Below, in pieces: positions 25,765 through 34,604 of a stretch of 64,000 bases of DNA (position 1 is its first letter; the number at the start of each line of letters is the position of its first letter). Origin of the DNA: Asticcacaulis solisilvae (lineage in GTDB: Bacteria > Pseudomonadota > Alphaproteobacteria > Caulobacterales > Caulobacteraceae); contig NZ_JAGGMI010000010.1 in NCBI RefSeq assembly GCF_017875235.1, positions 124,001 through 188,000 on the forward strand, read 5' to 3'. The translations under genes and the position numbers were made by a program. The notes beneath the pieces are model-generated. The model worked only from the letters and a program-made list of their open reading frames with translations, did not search any database and was not told the origin of the DNA.

Positions 25765-26019
25765 CTGGGCAAACCTTTCAGGCAGAGTTCTGTTTTAATT
25801 CTCCTAAGGGCCGGGCGCAACAAGAAGTGTCATTTACATGGCAAAAGTTTTTGTTTATTTGCGGCGTCGAACGGCATCCCTTATGATGCTTTAGGTCAAA
25901 TCACGGATGGCCTGGGACTGTCCCAACGCTTTGAGAACCTTGTGGTTGCGCCCGCTGACCCCAGCGCGGCGCGAATCGCCAATTCAAGCGTCGCCCTCCG
26001 ATCAAGGAAGTCAGGTCCG

Positions 26020-26781
26020 ATGACCAACACGCGCCGCAAGAAAATCTATGAAGGCAAGGCCAAGATTCTGTACGAAGGCCCCGAGCCCGGCACCCTTATC
26101 CAATACTTCAAGGACGACGCCACTGCGTTCAATGCGCAGAAGAAGGCCGTTCTGGACGGCAAGGGCGTGATCAACAACCGCATTTCCGAATTCGTCATGA
26201 CCAAGCTGACGAACATCGGCGTGCAGAACCACTTCATCAAGCGCCTGAACCTGCGCGAGCAGCTGATCCGCGAAGTCGAGATCATCCCGCTGGAAGTCGT
26301 CTGCCGCAATGTCGTCGCCGGCTCGATGGCCAAGCGCTTCGGCCTGCCGGAAGGCCAGCAGCTGCCGCGCTCGATCATTGAATTCTACTACAAGAATGAC
26401 GCCCTCGAAGACCCGATGGTCACCGAAGAACACGTGACGGCGTTCAACTGGGCCAACACCCAGGAGATCGACGACATCCTGGCCATGACCCTGCGCGTCA
26501 ACGACTTCCTGAGCGGCATGTTCGCCGCGGTCGGTATCACCCTGGTCGATTTCAAGATCGAATACGGCCGCCTGTTCGAAGGCGAGTTCTCGCGCGTCAT
26601 CCTGGCCGACGAAATCAGCCCGGATTCGTGCCGGCTGTGGGATGCCCAGACGAACGAGAAGCTGGACAAGGACCGCTTCCGCCGCGACATGGGCAATGTC
26701 ATCGAAAGCTACGCCGAAGTCGCCAAGCGTCTCGGCATCATGGGCGATATGCCAAAAGTCATCGAAGGCGGAATGCAGTAA
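26020..26781 (+). CDS. purC: Phosphoribosylaminoimidazole-succinocarboxamide synthase
   Basis: A 253-residue SAICAR synthetase that joins CAIR and aspartate with ATP. It begins [22 protein letters not shown], and has [40 protein letters not shown] and [16 protein letters not shown], all conserved in PurC. The start at 26020 follows AGGAAG; a 26-codon open extension upstream is unlike the family. purS starts one base after its stop, and purQ overlaps purS, so purC-purS-purQ form one operon. Confidence 0.96.
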   Translation: MTNTRRKKIYEGKAKILYEGPEPGTLIQYFKDDATAFNAQKKAVLDGKGVINNRISEFVMTKLTNIGVQNHFIKRLNLREQLIREVEIIPLEVVCRNVVAGSMAKRFGLPEGQQLPRSIIEFYYKNDALEDPMVTEEHVTAFNWANTQEIDDILAMTLRVNDFLSGMFAAVGITLVDFKIEYGRLFEGEFSRVILADEISPDSCRLWDAQTNEKLDKDRFRRDMGNVIESYAEVAKRLGIMGDMPKVIEGGMQ

Positions 26782-26782
26782 A

Positions 26783-27022
26783 ATGAAAGCTAAGGTCCAC
26801 GTGTTCCTGAAACCCGGCGTCCTCGACGTCCAGGGCAAGGCCGTCGAAGGCGCCCTGCACGGCCTCGGCTGGGGCGGCGTCTCGAACGTCCGTGTCGGCA
26901 AGGTGCTGGAATTCGACATGGACGGCGCCGACCAGGACGCCGCCAAAGCCGAGCTGAAGGCTATGTGCGAAAAGCTTCTGGCCAATACGGTCATCGAATC
27001 CTACAAGGTCGAGGTGGCGTAA
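26783..27022 (+). CDS. purS: Phosphoribosylformylglycinamidine synthase subunit PurS
   Basis: A 79-residue small subunit that joins PurL and PurQ into the active FGAM synthase. It starts [20 protein letters not shown] and holds [24 protein letters not shown], the standard PurS motif. It lies between purC and purQ, one base after the purC stop, and its TAA overlaps the purQ ATG by one base (TAATG). Split FGAM synthase (PurS, PurQ, PurL) is normal for alphaproteobacteria. Confidence 0.95.
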   Translation: MKAKVHVFLKPGVLDVQGKAVEGALHGLGWGGVSNVRVGKVLEFDMDGADQDAAKAELKAMCEKLLANTVIESYKVEVA

Positions 27023-27699
27023 TGGCCCTTAAAGCCGCCGTCCTCGTCTTCCCCGGCTCCAACTGCGACCGCGACTGCAAGACGGCCGTCGAAACCACAG
27101 TCGGCGGCAAGGTCGAAATGGTGTGGCACCAGGAAACCGCGCTTCCTTCGGGCCTCGACCTGATCGTCGTTCCGGGCGGCTTTTCCTACGGCGACTACCT
27201 GCGTTGCGGCGCCATGGCCTCGCTGTCGCCGGTCATGCAGGCCGTCAAGACCGAAGCCGAACGTGGCGTATCGGTCCTTGGCATCTGCAACGGCTTCCAG
27301 ATCCTGTGCGAAGCCGGTCTTCTGCCCGGCGCCCTGCTGCGCAACGCCCAGCTGAAATACGTCTGCAAACCGATCGAACTGACGATCGAAAACCGCAATA
27401 CACGCTTCACCAGCGCCTATGGCAATCAGCAGAGCGTCTGGATGACCCAGGGCAATGGCGACGGCAACTTCTTTGCCGATCCCGATACGCTCAAGGCCAT
27501 CGAGGACAACGACCAGGTCGTGTTCCGCTACGTTGAAAACCCGAACGGGTCGTTGAACGGCATCGCCGGTATCGTCAACACCGCCGGCAACGTCCTTGGC
27601 ATGATGCCGCACCCGGACCGCGCCTTTGAGCCGGCCTTGGGCTCAGCCGACGGCGCACCGATGTTCCACAGCCTGGTCGACGCCCTGCAATCGGCCTGA
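27022..27699 (+). CDS. purQ: Phosphoribosylformylglycinamidine synthase subunit PurQ (glutaminase)
   Basis: A 225-residue class I glutamine amidotransferase that supplies ammonia for the PurL reaction. [11 protein letters not shown] opens the protein. The nucleophile elbow is [19 protein letters not shown] with the catalytic Cys, and the His-Asp/Glu partners are in [11 protein letters not shown]. Its start overlaps the purS stop. A strong terminator follows 32 bases after its stop, so this operon appears to end here, more than 3 kb before purL. Confidence 0.96.
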   Translation: MALKAAVLVFPGSNCDRDCKTAVETTVGGKVEMVWHQETALPSGLDLIVVPGGFSYGDYLRCGAMASLSPVMQAVKTEAERGVSVLGICNGFQILCEAGLLPGALLRNAQLKYVCKPIELTIENRNTRFTSAYGNQQSVWMTQGNGDGNFFADPDTLKAIEDNDQVVFRYVENPNGSLNGIAGIVNTAGNVLGMMPHPDRAFEPALGSADGAPMFHSLVDALQSA

Positions 27700-27731
27700 G
27701 CCAATTGACTTTTGATCGTTAACAATGAAAG

Positions 27732-27764
27732 CATCCCGAAACCATAAAGTTTCGGGATGTTTTT
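27732..27764 (+). terminator. Intrinsic terminator after purQ
   Basis: An 11-base perfect stem, CATCCCGAAAC and its complement, with loop CATAAA, followed by TTTTTCT. It ends the purC-purS-purQ operon. The next start codon on the same strand lies only a few bases past the T-run. Confidence 0.9.
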
Positions 27765-27766
27765 CT

Positions 27767-29194
27767 ATGTGGCGTCGTATCGGATTGGCAGTCATCGCAA
27801 CCCTGGCCGTGGCGGGGTGTACGAAGAAGGACAAGGCGCAGGATACCACCGCCCTCGGCTTCCACAAGGAAGCCTGCCCGGCCGAACTGAAGAACGCCGA
27901 GTGCGGCAAGCTGGTTGTCGAAGAGACACGTGGCGCCAATAATGGCCGCACAGTCTCCTTGCCCGTCGTCATCGTCCGCGCAACGGCCGCCAACAAAAAG
28001 GCCGATCCGGTCATCTTCCTGCACGGCGGCCCGGGCGGCAGCGTGGTCGCGGGTCTGCCGCGCCGCCTGGCCCGTACGCCCAGCGTCATCACCGCTGACC
28101 GCGACTGGATATTTTTCGACCACCGCGGCACAGGCCTGTCGAAGCCGTCACTCGATTGCGGCACCGCGCCGTTGTCGGATGCCGGGATCACCACAGATGC
28201 CGGCGTGAAAATGGTCCAGGACTGCGGGAAGACATGGGCCGCCGAAGGCATCGACCTTAGCCAGTACAATTCCGCCGTCGTCGTCAAGGACATCCGCGAC
28301 CTGCGCAAGGCGCTCAACATCACCACCTATAATCTCTACGGCGGCTCCTACGGCACGCGCGTCGCCATGGCAGTGATGCAGCATGATCCGGAGGGCCTGC
28401 GCGCCGCCGTGCTGAACTCGACCTGGTCGCCGGAAGGCAATGCTACCGCCCCCCTGCCCGGCCTGGTCTCTCAGGAGGTTCGCCAGGTCCTGGCCTACTG
28501 CGCCGCCGACGCGACCTGCAACGGCAAGTATCCGGACCTGGAACGCCGTCTCGACGCCCGCATGACCGAATGGCTGAAAACCCCGGTCAGCAAGGACGGC
28601 CAGACCCATACGGCCGACGAGATGGGCGCCTTTCTGCTTGAGACCATCTACAGCGATCGCGGCGCGCGCAGTCTGCCCATGCTGCTCGACGGCATCCTGA
28701 AGGGCGATTACGCGCCCCTCATCGCGTTCAAACAGGAATATGCCGGCTACACCGAAGGCCAGTTCCTGACCACCCTGTGCAACGAAGAATTCTCCTTCGA
28801 AACACCGGCGGCCGTCACGGCTGGACTGAACGGAGCCGATCCGATCGCCGCGGCGGTGGCGCGCGACACTATTCGCTTCTTCCCGGCCTGCGAAGGCTGG
28901 GCGACCGGAAAGGGCGCGGCCGTGGAAAACCAGCCCCTGACCAGCGCGATTCCAACGCTGATGCTGTCGGCCGATATAGACGCCGGCTGTCCGGCGGAGA
29001 TGTCCGAACAGGTCGTCACGCGCCTGAGCAAAGCTCGGAACTACATGTTCAAGAACCGGATGCACACCATCCAGGGCAGCGACTGCGCCAAGGCCATGGT
29101 CGCGCAGTTCCTCGAAACCGCCGATGCCAATGTCGATGCAAGCTGCATGGCGACCGACCGGCCGACCTTCCCGTTCATCTACGAAAAGAGCTAA
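27767..29194 (+). CDS. Alpha/beta hydrolase lipoprotein (proline iminopeptidase/TAP-like)
   Basis: A 475-residue secreted hydrolase. MWRRIGLAVIATLAVAGC is a lipoprotein signal with Cys18 as the lipidated residue. The fold is shown by ADPVIFLHGGPGGSV (oxyanion region), FFDHRGTGLSKPSLDC, the nucleophile elbow YGGSYGTRVAMAVMQ and a TAP-like C-terminal domain with LMLSADIDAGCP. Families with this layout are tripeptidyl or prolyl aminopeptidases; substrate unknown. The start at 27767 is chosen because it gives a clean lipobox. An upstream ATG at 27725 would place the terminator hairpin inside the gene. No good Shine-Dalgarno sequence is seen before either. Confidence 0.82.
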   Translation: MWRRIGLAVIATLAVAGCTKKDKAQDTTALGFHKEACPAELKNAECGKLVVEETRGANNGRTVSLPVVIVRATAANKKADPVIFLHGGPGGSVVAGLPRRLARTPSVITADRDWIFFDHRGTGLSKPSLDCGTAPLSDAGITTDAGVKMVQDCGKTWAAEGIDLSQYNSAVVVKDIRDLRKALNITTYNLYGGSYGTRVAMAVMQHDPEGLRAAVLNSTWSPEGNATAPLPGLVSQEVRQVLAYCAADATCNGKYPDLERRLDARMTEWLKTPVSKDGQTHTADEMGAFLLETIYSDRGARSLPMLLDGILKGDYAPLIAFKQEYAGYTEGQFLTTLCNEEFSFETPAAVTAGLNGADPIAAAVARDTIRFFPACEGWATGKGAAVENQPLTSAIPTLMLSADIDAGCPAEMSEQVVTRLSKARNYMFKNRMHTIQGSDCAKAMVAQFLETADANVDASCMATDRPTFPFIYEKS

Positions 29195-29277
29195 TCGCGC
29201 CGCATTAATTCCATAATTGGCCGTCACGACTGCTTCCTCTCTCAGGGGGCGGTCTTGAGGCAGTTTTGGAAGCCTGA

Positions 29278-30000
29278 ATGGACCCGATTACGGCGTTTGT
29301 CGTCCGCATTTTTTCCACGCCCGGCGTCGCACTGTGGTTGGCGGGCGGCATTCTCGCCTTCGCCACAGGGCTAATCGTCCGCGGAGGCTGGCTGGGATAC
29401 CGGCCGTTGCGCGCGGCACTGAACGACCGCTGGAACAAGCTGTCCGCACTGAATGTGCATTATCTGGACGATACCCAGTTCCTTGAGGTAGACCGCGTCT
29501 TTTCCAGCACCGACGTCCCCGAACTGACCGAAGGCTGGGTGCGCTATCGCAGTCTATTGACCTTGCAACCCGATAGGCGCTACGCCACCTCCATCCACGC
29601 CGCCGAAGCCTTTGATCATCTGGATGAGCCCGCCCGGACGCTGGAATGGTGGGCCAACATCCTGGTCGCCGCCGGTCTGGTGGTCACCTTCTTAGGGATT
29701 GTTGCGGCGCTCAGCGAGGCGACGGCGACGATCGGCCAGGGCGCAGTCGCCGAAGGCGCGTTGCTGGGGCTTTTGGCCGTGGCCGCCACCAAGTTCTGGA
29801 CCTCTATTGCCGGCGTCGCCGGATCGATCCTGCTGCGCATCACGGCACGCAACTGGCGGCGCAGGACGGAACTGGGGGCCCGCCTCCTGTTCGCCCAGCT
29901 GGATGCCGCCGTCGTCTTTCTCCCCCCCGAAAAGGCGCTTCTGGAACAGCTCAGTGCGCTCAACCGCATCGAAACAGCGCTGAAGGCGCGCGCGTCATGA
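29278..30000 (+). CDS. MotA/TolQ/ExbB-like (ZorA-like) membrane protein of a stator pair
   Basis: A 240-residue membrane protein with three predicted helices: about residues 16-36, 124-146 (WWANILVAAGLVVTFLG) and 160-187 (LLGLLAVAATKFWTSIAGVAG). The last two carry the pattern of the MotA/TolQ/ExbB superfamily, a GTFLG-like turn and a TSxxGxxGS helix, and are closest in look to ZorA-type proteins. The cytoplasmic part between helices 1 and 2 is about 85 residues; the C-terminal tail is short, unlike the long coiled tail of Zorya ZorA. It overlaps the next gene by four bases (ATGA), which encodes the matching MotB/OmpA-type partner. Superfamily assignment is inferred from motif pattern and gene pairing. 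Confidence 0.65.
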   Translation: MDPITAFVVRIFSTPGVALWLAGGILAFATGLIVRGGWLGYRPLRAALNDRWNKLSALNVHYLDDTQFLEVDRVFSSTDVPELTEGWVRYRSLLTLQPDRRYATSIHAAEAFDHLDEPARTLEWWANILVAAGLVVTFLGIVAALSEATATIGQGAVAEGALLGLLAVAATKFWTSIAGVAGSILLRITARNWRRRTELGARLLFAQLDAAVVFLPPEKALLEQLSALNRIETALKARAS

Positions 30001-30872
30001 GCCTGCGCCCGCGCCGAATATCCGCCCGGCGAACAGACACCACCGAGCCCGAAAGCGACTATATCGCCATGACCGACATGATGGTCGGCGTCCTGTTCAT
30101 CTTCATCATCATGCTGTGCTTCTTCGCGCTCCAGTACAAAAAAACGACGGCGTCGCTGACCGGGGCCAAGGATGCCCAGACGACCGCCTTACTCCAGACC
30201 GCGAACGCGCTGAGCCGCGAAACCATCGAGGCCGAAATCGACCGGCAGGCGCACGTCGTCTGCCTGCCCGGCGCCCTGTTCGGCGACCATGGCGCGGGCG
30301 AAACGCGGCGCTGCTTTGCCTATACCGGCGACAAGCCACAGCTCCAGCCGGATGCAGCCGATCGCCAGAGGCAGATCGCCGCGGCCGACCGGGCGGCGCT
30401 GATGAGCGGCATCGACAACGACATGCAGGGCGCAAGCGTCCCTGTGACCGTAGGTATCGACAACGCCAACCTGGTCATGCCGGCCAACCGCCTGTTCGCC
30501 GCAAACAGTGCGGCCTTGACGCCCGAAGGCCAGGCGGCGATGGCGCGGGTCGCCCAGACGCTTAGAACCCGGTTGCCCTGCTATGCCGAAGGCGCGGCGG
30601 GCAGCTGCGGCAATGCCGCCCGTCTGAACGGCGTCAATATCCAGATCAACGCCAGTTTCGACGCCTTTACGGCTGAAGGCCGCGCGGCATCCGCCCTGGC
30701 GTTGCAACGCTCGGTCGCCTTCCATAACGCCCTGGTCGCTACGGCGCCGGAGCTGGGCAAGCTGCGCGCGGCGCCTGGAACCGAGCCGCTGCTGCGCGTA
30801 TCGAGCTATCAGCAGTCGAGCACGGCTGGCCAGAACCAGGATCTGGTCATTCAGTTCGTGATCACTCAGTAA
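29997..30872 (+). CDS. MotB/OmpA-like (ZorB-like) stator partner with periplasmic OmpA-type domain
   Basis: A 291-residue protein. A basic cytoplasmic N-terminus leads to one membrane helix, [20 protein letters not shown] (about residues 25-44), whose Asp27 sits where the proton-carrying Asp of MotB, TolR and ZorB lies. A linker helix follows, then an OmpA/MotB-like domain (about residues 150-290) with [19 protein letters not shown] and [20 protein letters not shown], equivalent to the peptidoglycan-contact helix. Four periplasmic cysteines (89, 106, 195, 204) could make disulfides. With the gene before it, this makes a complete proton-driven stator pair without other known system parts. Confidence 0.7.
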   Translation: MSLRPRRISARRTDTTEPESDYIAMTDMMVGVLFIFIIMLCFFALQYKKTTASLTGAKDAQTTALLQTANALSRETIEAEIDRQAHVVCLPGALFGDHGAGETRRCFAYTGDKPQLQPDAADRQRQIAAADRAALMSGIDNDMQGASVPVTVGIDNANLVMPANRLFAANSAALTPEGQAAMARVAQTLRTRLPCYAEGAAGSCGNAARLNGVNIQINASFDAFTAEGRAASALALQRSVAFHNALVATAPELGKLRAAPGTEPLLRVSSYQQSSTAGQNQDLVIQFVITQ

Positions 30873-30922
30873 CCGCGTATTTTCGGCTGACATGGCAGGC
30901 TGAATCCGCTACATGCGCGCGC

Positions 30923-33139
30923 ATGAGCACAAGCACCGCCACCGCGCAAAAAACCATGGCCCAAAAGGCCGCCGAATATGGCCTGAAGCCCGACGAGTAC
31001 CAGGTCGTTCTCGACCGCCTCGGCCGCGAGCCCAACGACGTCGAACTGGGCGTCTTCAGCGTCATGTGGTCGGAGCACTGCTCTTACAAATCCTCGCGCA
31101 TGCACCTGCGCAAGTTTCCTGTGACCGGGCCGCGCGTCATCTGCGGCCCCGGCGAAAACGCCGGCGTCATCGATATCGACGACGGCCAGGCGTGCATCTT
31201 CAAGATGGAATCGCACAACCACCCGTCCTATATCGAGCCCTATCAGGGCGCGGCGACAGGCGTCGGCGGCATCATGCGCGACGTCTTCACCATGGGCGCG
31301 CGCCCGGTAGCGCTGCTGAACGCCCTGCGCTTCGGCGACCCCGAACATCCCAAGACCCGCCGCCTGGTCGAAGGCGTCGTCGCCGGCATCGGCGGCTACG
31401 GCAACTGCGTCGGTGTGCCGACCGTGGCCGGCGAGACGAACTTCCACAGCGGCTATAACGGCAACATCCTGGTCAACGCCATGTGCGTCGGCCTGGCCGA
31501 TGCCGACAAGATCTTCTATTCCGCGGCGCCCGAGCCCGGCCTGCCCGTCGTCTATTTCGGCTCCAAGACCGGCCGTGACGGCATCCACGGCGCCACCATG
31601 TCGTCGGCCGAATTCTCGGAAGACTCCGAAGAAAAGCGCCCGACCGTCCAGGTCGGCGATCCGTTCGCCGAAAAGCTCTTGATTGAAGCCACGCTTGAAC
31701 TGATGGCATCGGGCGCGGTCGCCGCCATCCAGGACATGGGCGCCGCCGGCCTGACCTCATCCTCGGTTGAAATGGCTGGCAAGGGCGGGCTTGGCATCAC
31801 GCTCGACCTCGACAAGGTGCCGCAGCGCGAAACCGGCATGACCGCCTATGAGATGATGCTGTCCGAATCTCAGGAGCGCATGCTGGCGATCCTGAAGCCC
31901 GGCCGCGAAAACGATGGCTATCGTATTTTCGAGAAGTGGGGCCTGGACGCCGCCGTCATCGGCGAAACCAATACGTCGGGCCACATCGTACTGCTGCATA
32001 AGGGCGAGGTCGTCTGCGACCTGCCGCTGTCACCGCTGTCGGACGACGCGCCACTCTATGACCGCCCGTGGGTCGAGCCGGCAAAGGAGCCGGAACTGAA
32101 CGCTGGCGACGTGCCGGCGCACGATCTCAACGACGCCCTGCTCAAGGTCATTTCGTGCCCCGACCAGGCGTCGAAGCGCTGGCTCTGGGAACAGTACGAC
32201 CGCCACGTCATGGCCGACACCCTGTCGGACAGCTCGACCGGCCACGACGCCGGCATGGTCCGCGTCCACGGCACCAAGAAGGCCCTGGCCGTCACGTCCG
32301 ATTGTACGCCGCGCTACGTCAAGGCCAACCCCTATGAGGGCGGCAAGCAGGCCGTCGCCGAAGCCTGGCGCAACCTGACCGCCGTCGGCGCCGAGCCGAT
32401 CGCCATCACCGACAACCTGAACTTCGGCAATCCGGAAAAGCCCGAGATCATGGGCCAGATCGTCCGCGCCATCGACGGCATGGCCGAAGCCTGCCGTGAA
32501 CTGGCCTTCCCGGTCGTGTCGGGCAATGTCTCGCTCTATAACGAAACCAATGGCCAGGCGATCCCGCCGACGCCGACCGTCGGCGCCGTAGGTCTCCTGA
32601 AGGACTATGACCAGCGCGTCGGCTTCAACGCCGTCCGCCAAGGTCAGGTGCTAATCCTGATCGGTGAGACGAAGGGTGAAATGGGTTCGTCGCTGTACCT
32701 GCGCGAAGTCCTGGGCCGCGAAGACGGCGCTCCGCCCAAGGTCGATCTGGAATGCGAAAAGGCCAACGGCACTCTGGTGCGCCGCCTGATTAAGTCGGGC
32801 GTGGCCAAGGGCGTCCACGACCTGTCGGACGGCGGCCTGCTGTCGGCCGCGGTCGATGTCGCGCTGGCGTCGAAGACCGGCCTGGAACTGAAGAATCCGA
32901 CCGACCTCGCCGACCACGTTTTTGGCTTTGCCGAGGATCAGGCCCGCTACCTGATCGCCGTTGATGAAGCCGCCGCGCATCTGGTCACCGCCCAGGCCGC
33001 CGAAGCTGACGTCAAGGCAGCCGTCATCGGCGTCGCTACGGGCACGGACCTAACCTATGCCGGCCTGTCGCTTAGCCTTGAAAGCTTACGTGAAACCAAT
33101 GAGCGCTGGCTGCCGGCCTACATGGCGGGCAAGGCGTAA
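30923..33139 (+). CDS. purL: Phosphoribosylformylglycinamidine synthase subunit PurL
   Basis: A 738-residue small-type PurL that makes FGAM from FGAR, ATP and ammonia supplied by PurQ. Seen: [75 protein letters not shown] and [19 protein letters not shown]. The length matches the PurS/PurQ-dependent form. The ATG used has no strong Shine-Dalgarno sequence; a second ATG eleven codons on (MAQKAAEYG) also fits. It is separated from purQ by three unrelated genes. Confidence 0.95.
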   Translation: MSTSTATAQKTMAQKAAEYGLKPDEYQVVLDRLGREPNDVELGVFSVMWSEHCSYKSSRMHLRKFPVTGPRVICGPGENAGVIDIDDGQACIFKMESHNHPSYIEPYQGAATGVGGIMRDVFTMGARPVALLNALRFGDPEHPKTRRLVEGVVAGIGGYGNCVGVPTVAGETNFHSGYNGNILVNAMCVGLADADKIFYSAAPEPGLPVVYFGSKTGRDGIHGATMSSAEFSEDSEEKRPTVQVGDPFAEKLLIEATLELMASGAVAAIQDMGAAGLTSSSVEMAGKGGLGITLDLDKVPQRETGMTAYEMMLSESQERMLAILKPGRENDGYRIFEKWGLDAAVIGETNTSGHIVLLHKGEVVCDLPLSPLSDDAPLYDRPWVEPAKEPELNAGDVPAHDLNDALLKVISCPDQASKRWLWEQYDRHVMADTLSDSSTGHDAGMVRVHGTKKALAVTSDCTPRYVKANPYEGGKQAVAEAWRNLTAVGAEPIAITDNLNFGNPEKPEIMGQIVRAIDGMAEACRELAFPVVSGNVSLYNETNGQAIPPTPTVGAVGLLKDYDQRVGFNAVRQGQVLILIGETKGEMGSSLYLREVLGREDGAPPKVDLECEKANGTLVRRLIKSGVAKGVHDLSDGGLLSAAVDVALASKTGLELKNPTDLADHVFGFAEDQARYLIAVDEAAAHLVTAQAAEADVKAAVIGVATGTDLTYAGLSLSLESLRETNERWLPAYMAGKA

Positions 33140-33144
33140 GGGGA

Positions 33145-33615
33145 TTACAGCGTGCCGATCCCGGTGACTTCCCACCTGCACTGGGTCGAGTATCTAAAGC
33201 TCAGTTGCAGTTCGTCATTGGTATTGGCGTTGATGAAGACCGTGGCGCGCAGGTTGCGTTCGTCCAGCTGCGCGTCGGTCGGTCCATTGCGGAAGAAGCG
33301 GCGCATGACGCCTGCCTTGCCGCCGCAGGAAAAGATATCGCAGTAATAGCCGGTTTTCGCGGCAAACTGGCTGGCAAGGTCAGCGCGCGAAACAAAGGCG
33401 CCCTCCGCGCCGATGGTCACGCCGTCCGGGCTGATCAGGTTCAGAAGCGCGGACGGGTTGTTCCCCGCCACGGCCGAAATCGTCGATGACACGGCGCGCT
33501 TCAGCGACGCATCGTAATTGCGGTCGCAAGTCGCGCCATTGGCCTGAGTGATAAGCGACATGGCCAGAACAATCCCGATACCCATGGCCGCTCCTGTTTT
33601 CAGCTTGCTGTCCAT
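33145..33615 (-). CDS. Secreted protein of unknown function
   Basis: A 156-residue protein. The signal peptide is within MDSKLKTGAAMGIGIVLAMS plus LITQANGA. The mature part begins TCDRNYDASLKRAVSSTIS and contains SPDGVTIGAEGAFVSRADLASQFA and four further cysteines or pairs (YYCDIFSCGG, TQCRW). The order of helix, strand and cysteines resembles an NTF2-like or SnoaL-like fold, but this is a guess. The start at 33615 has AGGGG seven bases upstream. It ends five bases from the purL stop on the opposite strand with no terminator between. Confidence 0.65.
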   Translation of the reverse strand: MDSKLKTGAAMGIGIVLAMSLITQANGATCDRNYDASLKRAVSSTISAVAGNNPSALLNLISPDGVTIGAEGAFVSRADLASQFAAKTGYYCDIFSCGGKAGVMRRFFRNGPTDAQLDERNLRATVFINANTNDELQLSFRYSTQCRWEVTGIGTL

Positions 33616-33717
33616 CTCGTCGCCCCTGTTTGATCCGTTAACTATAGCGCAGCTTCGGCCGCCGTCAAAACATACGGCTGTGCGCTTGAACCCGCGATGA
33701 ACGCATTTTTGCCGATC

Positions 33718-33760
33718 GCGCTTTCGATCCAAAAACCGCGATGCGCTTTTTGGAAAGCGC
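33718..33760. repeat. Long hairpin repeat (GCGCTTT...AAAGCGC), copy 1
   Basis: An outer stem GCGCTTT/AAAGCGC encloses an inner stem CCAAAAA/TTTTTGG and a CGC/GCG tip. The right end reads GGAAAGCGCTCCTAA and is shared almost exactly with the hairpin at 56673-56702 (GGAAAGCGCTCCCTAA). It directly follows the formyltransferase stop on the minus strand and may serve as its 3' end structure. No T-run follows. Confidence 0.65.
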
Positions 33761-33762
33761 TC

Positions 33763-34557
33763 CTAAAACTGCCGGATCAGCTTTGGCTCTGTATGGCCAA
33801 ACCGACCGTCGAGATAGTGATCGACAATGCGGTCGCCATAGACCTCATAGATCAGGTGCAGGTGCTCCGGCCGCCAGTCCACCGAGCGCCAGATGCGGCC
33901 CGTCGTGCCCTGCTTGTGCGGGGGCCGGCCGTTGCCGTCGGATACGACACGCATCAGCGCCGGCATCTCCTGGCCCAGCGCCATCACGGCCCGGCAGGCC
34001 AGGTCGTGGAGACCGTCGCCGCGCACCAGCTCTGCGACGCTTTGGTGGATGATGGCCCCACCGTCGATGGCTTCCGTCGTTTCGTGCACAGTCATGCCGG
34101 TCATCTGGGGCTCAAGGAAATAGCTCGGCCAGAAATGCGTCGTCACGCCGCGATACCACGGCGACAAGCCACCATGGATGTTCCATTTGCGCAGGGCTTT
34201 GATGCCCGTCAGCGTTTCGGGCGTCAGCTTGTGCACGCCGTAGGACAGCACCAGATCGGGCTCCAGGTCATTGATGAAGGCCACCGTCTCAGGCGTGTTG
34301 AGCGTATCCATGGTGACATCGTGCCGCTCGGTCTTCGGCAGCACCGTGCCGTCGAAGAAGCGGCGCTCAGCATCGTCGCGCGCGGCGAAATGCCGGCGGA
34401 AAAGCGCCCGCGTCTCCGGCGCGATATCGAGCGGCGGTTCCGGAATGAAGCTTTCTCGCTGTTCGATCACCAGCCCGACCAGGACGCCGGCGGCCTGCAG
34501 GCTGCGCGCCATGAAGGCGTGGCGCGGATGCGAGCCCGTTAAAAAGACGACTTTCAT
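33763..34557 (-). CDS. Formyltransferase family protein
   Basis: A 264-residue protein with the formyltransferase fold used by methionyl-tRNA and sugar N-formyltransferases. It opens MKVVFLTGSHPRHAFMARSL. The catalytic region includes LSYGVHKLTPETL and WNIHGGLSPWYRGVTTHFWP, with the Asn-His pair and a YRG loop, then TVHETTEAIDGGAII with Asp. The length is short, lacking the C-terminal tRNA-binding domain, so a sugar or small amine is the likelier substrate. A GTG at 34605 (TAGTG overlap with the upstream stop) could be a coupled start adding 16 residues. It is paired with a DUF4910 gene. Confidence 0.8.
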   Translation of the reverse strand: MKVVFLTGSHPRHAFMARSLQAAGVLVGLVIEQRESFIPEPPLDIAPETRALFRRHFAARDDAERRFFDGTVLPKTERHDVTMDTLNTPETVAFINDLEPDLVLSYGVHKLTPETLTGIKALRKWNIHGGLSPWYRGVTTHFWPSYFLEPQMTGMTVHETTEAIDGGAIIHQSVAELVRGDGLHDLACRAVMALGQEMPALMRVVSDGNGRPPHKQGTTGRIWRSVDWRPEHLHLIYEVYGDRIVDHYLDGRFGHTEPKLIRQF

Positions 34558-34604
34558 GTGCGGATTCAAGATACTGTTCCCAGCGCGATTTGGCAGTTGC
34601 GCCA

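Noticed and set aside
29278-30872. A complete Zorya anti-phage system around the stator pair
   Set aside because: No zorC, zorD or zorE gene lies on either side; the flanks are a lipoprotein hydrolase and purL. The A subunit also lacks the long cytoplasmic tail of Zorya ZorA.
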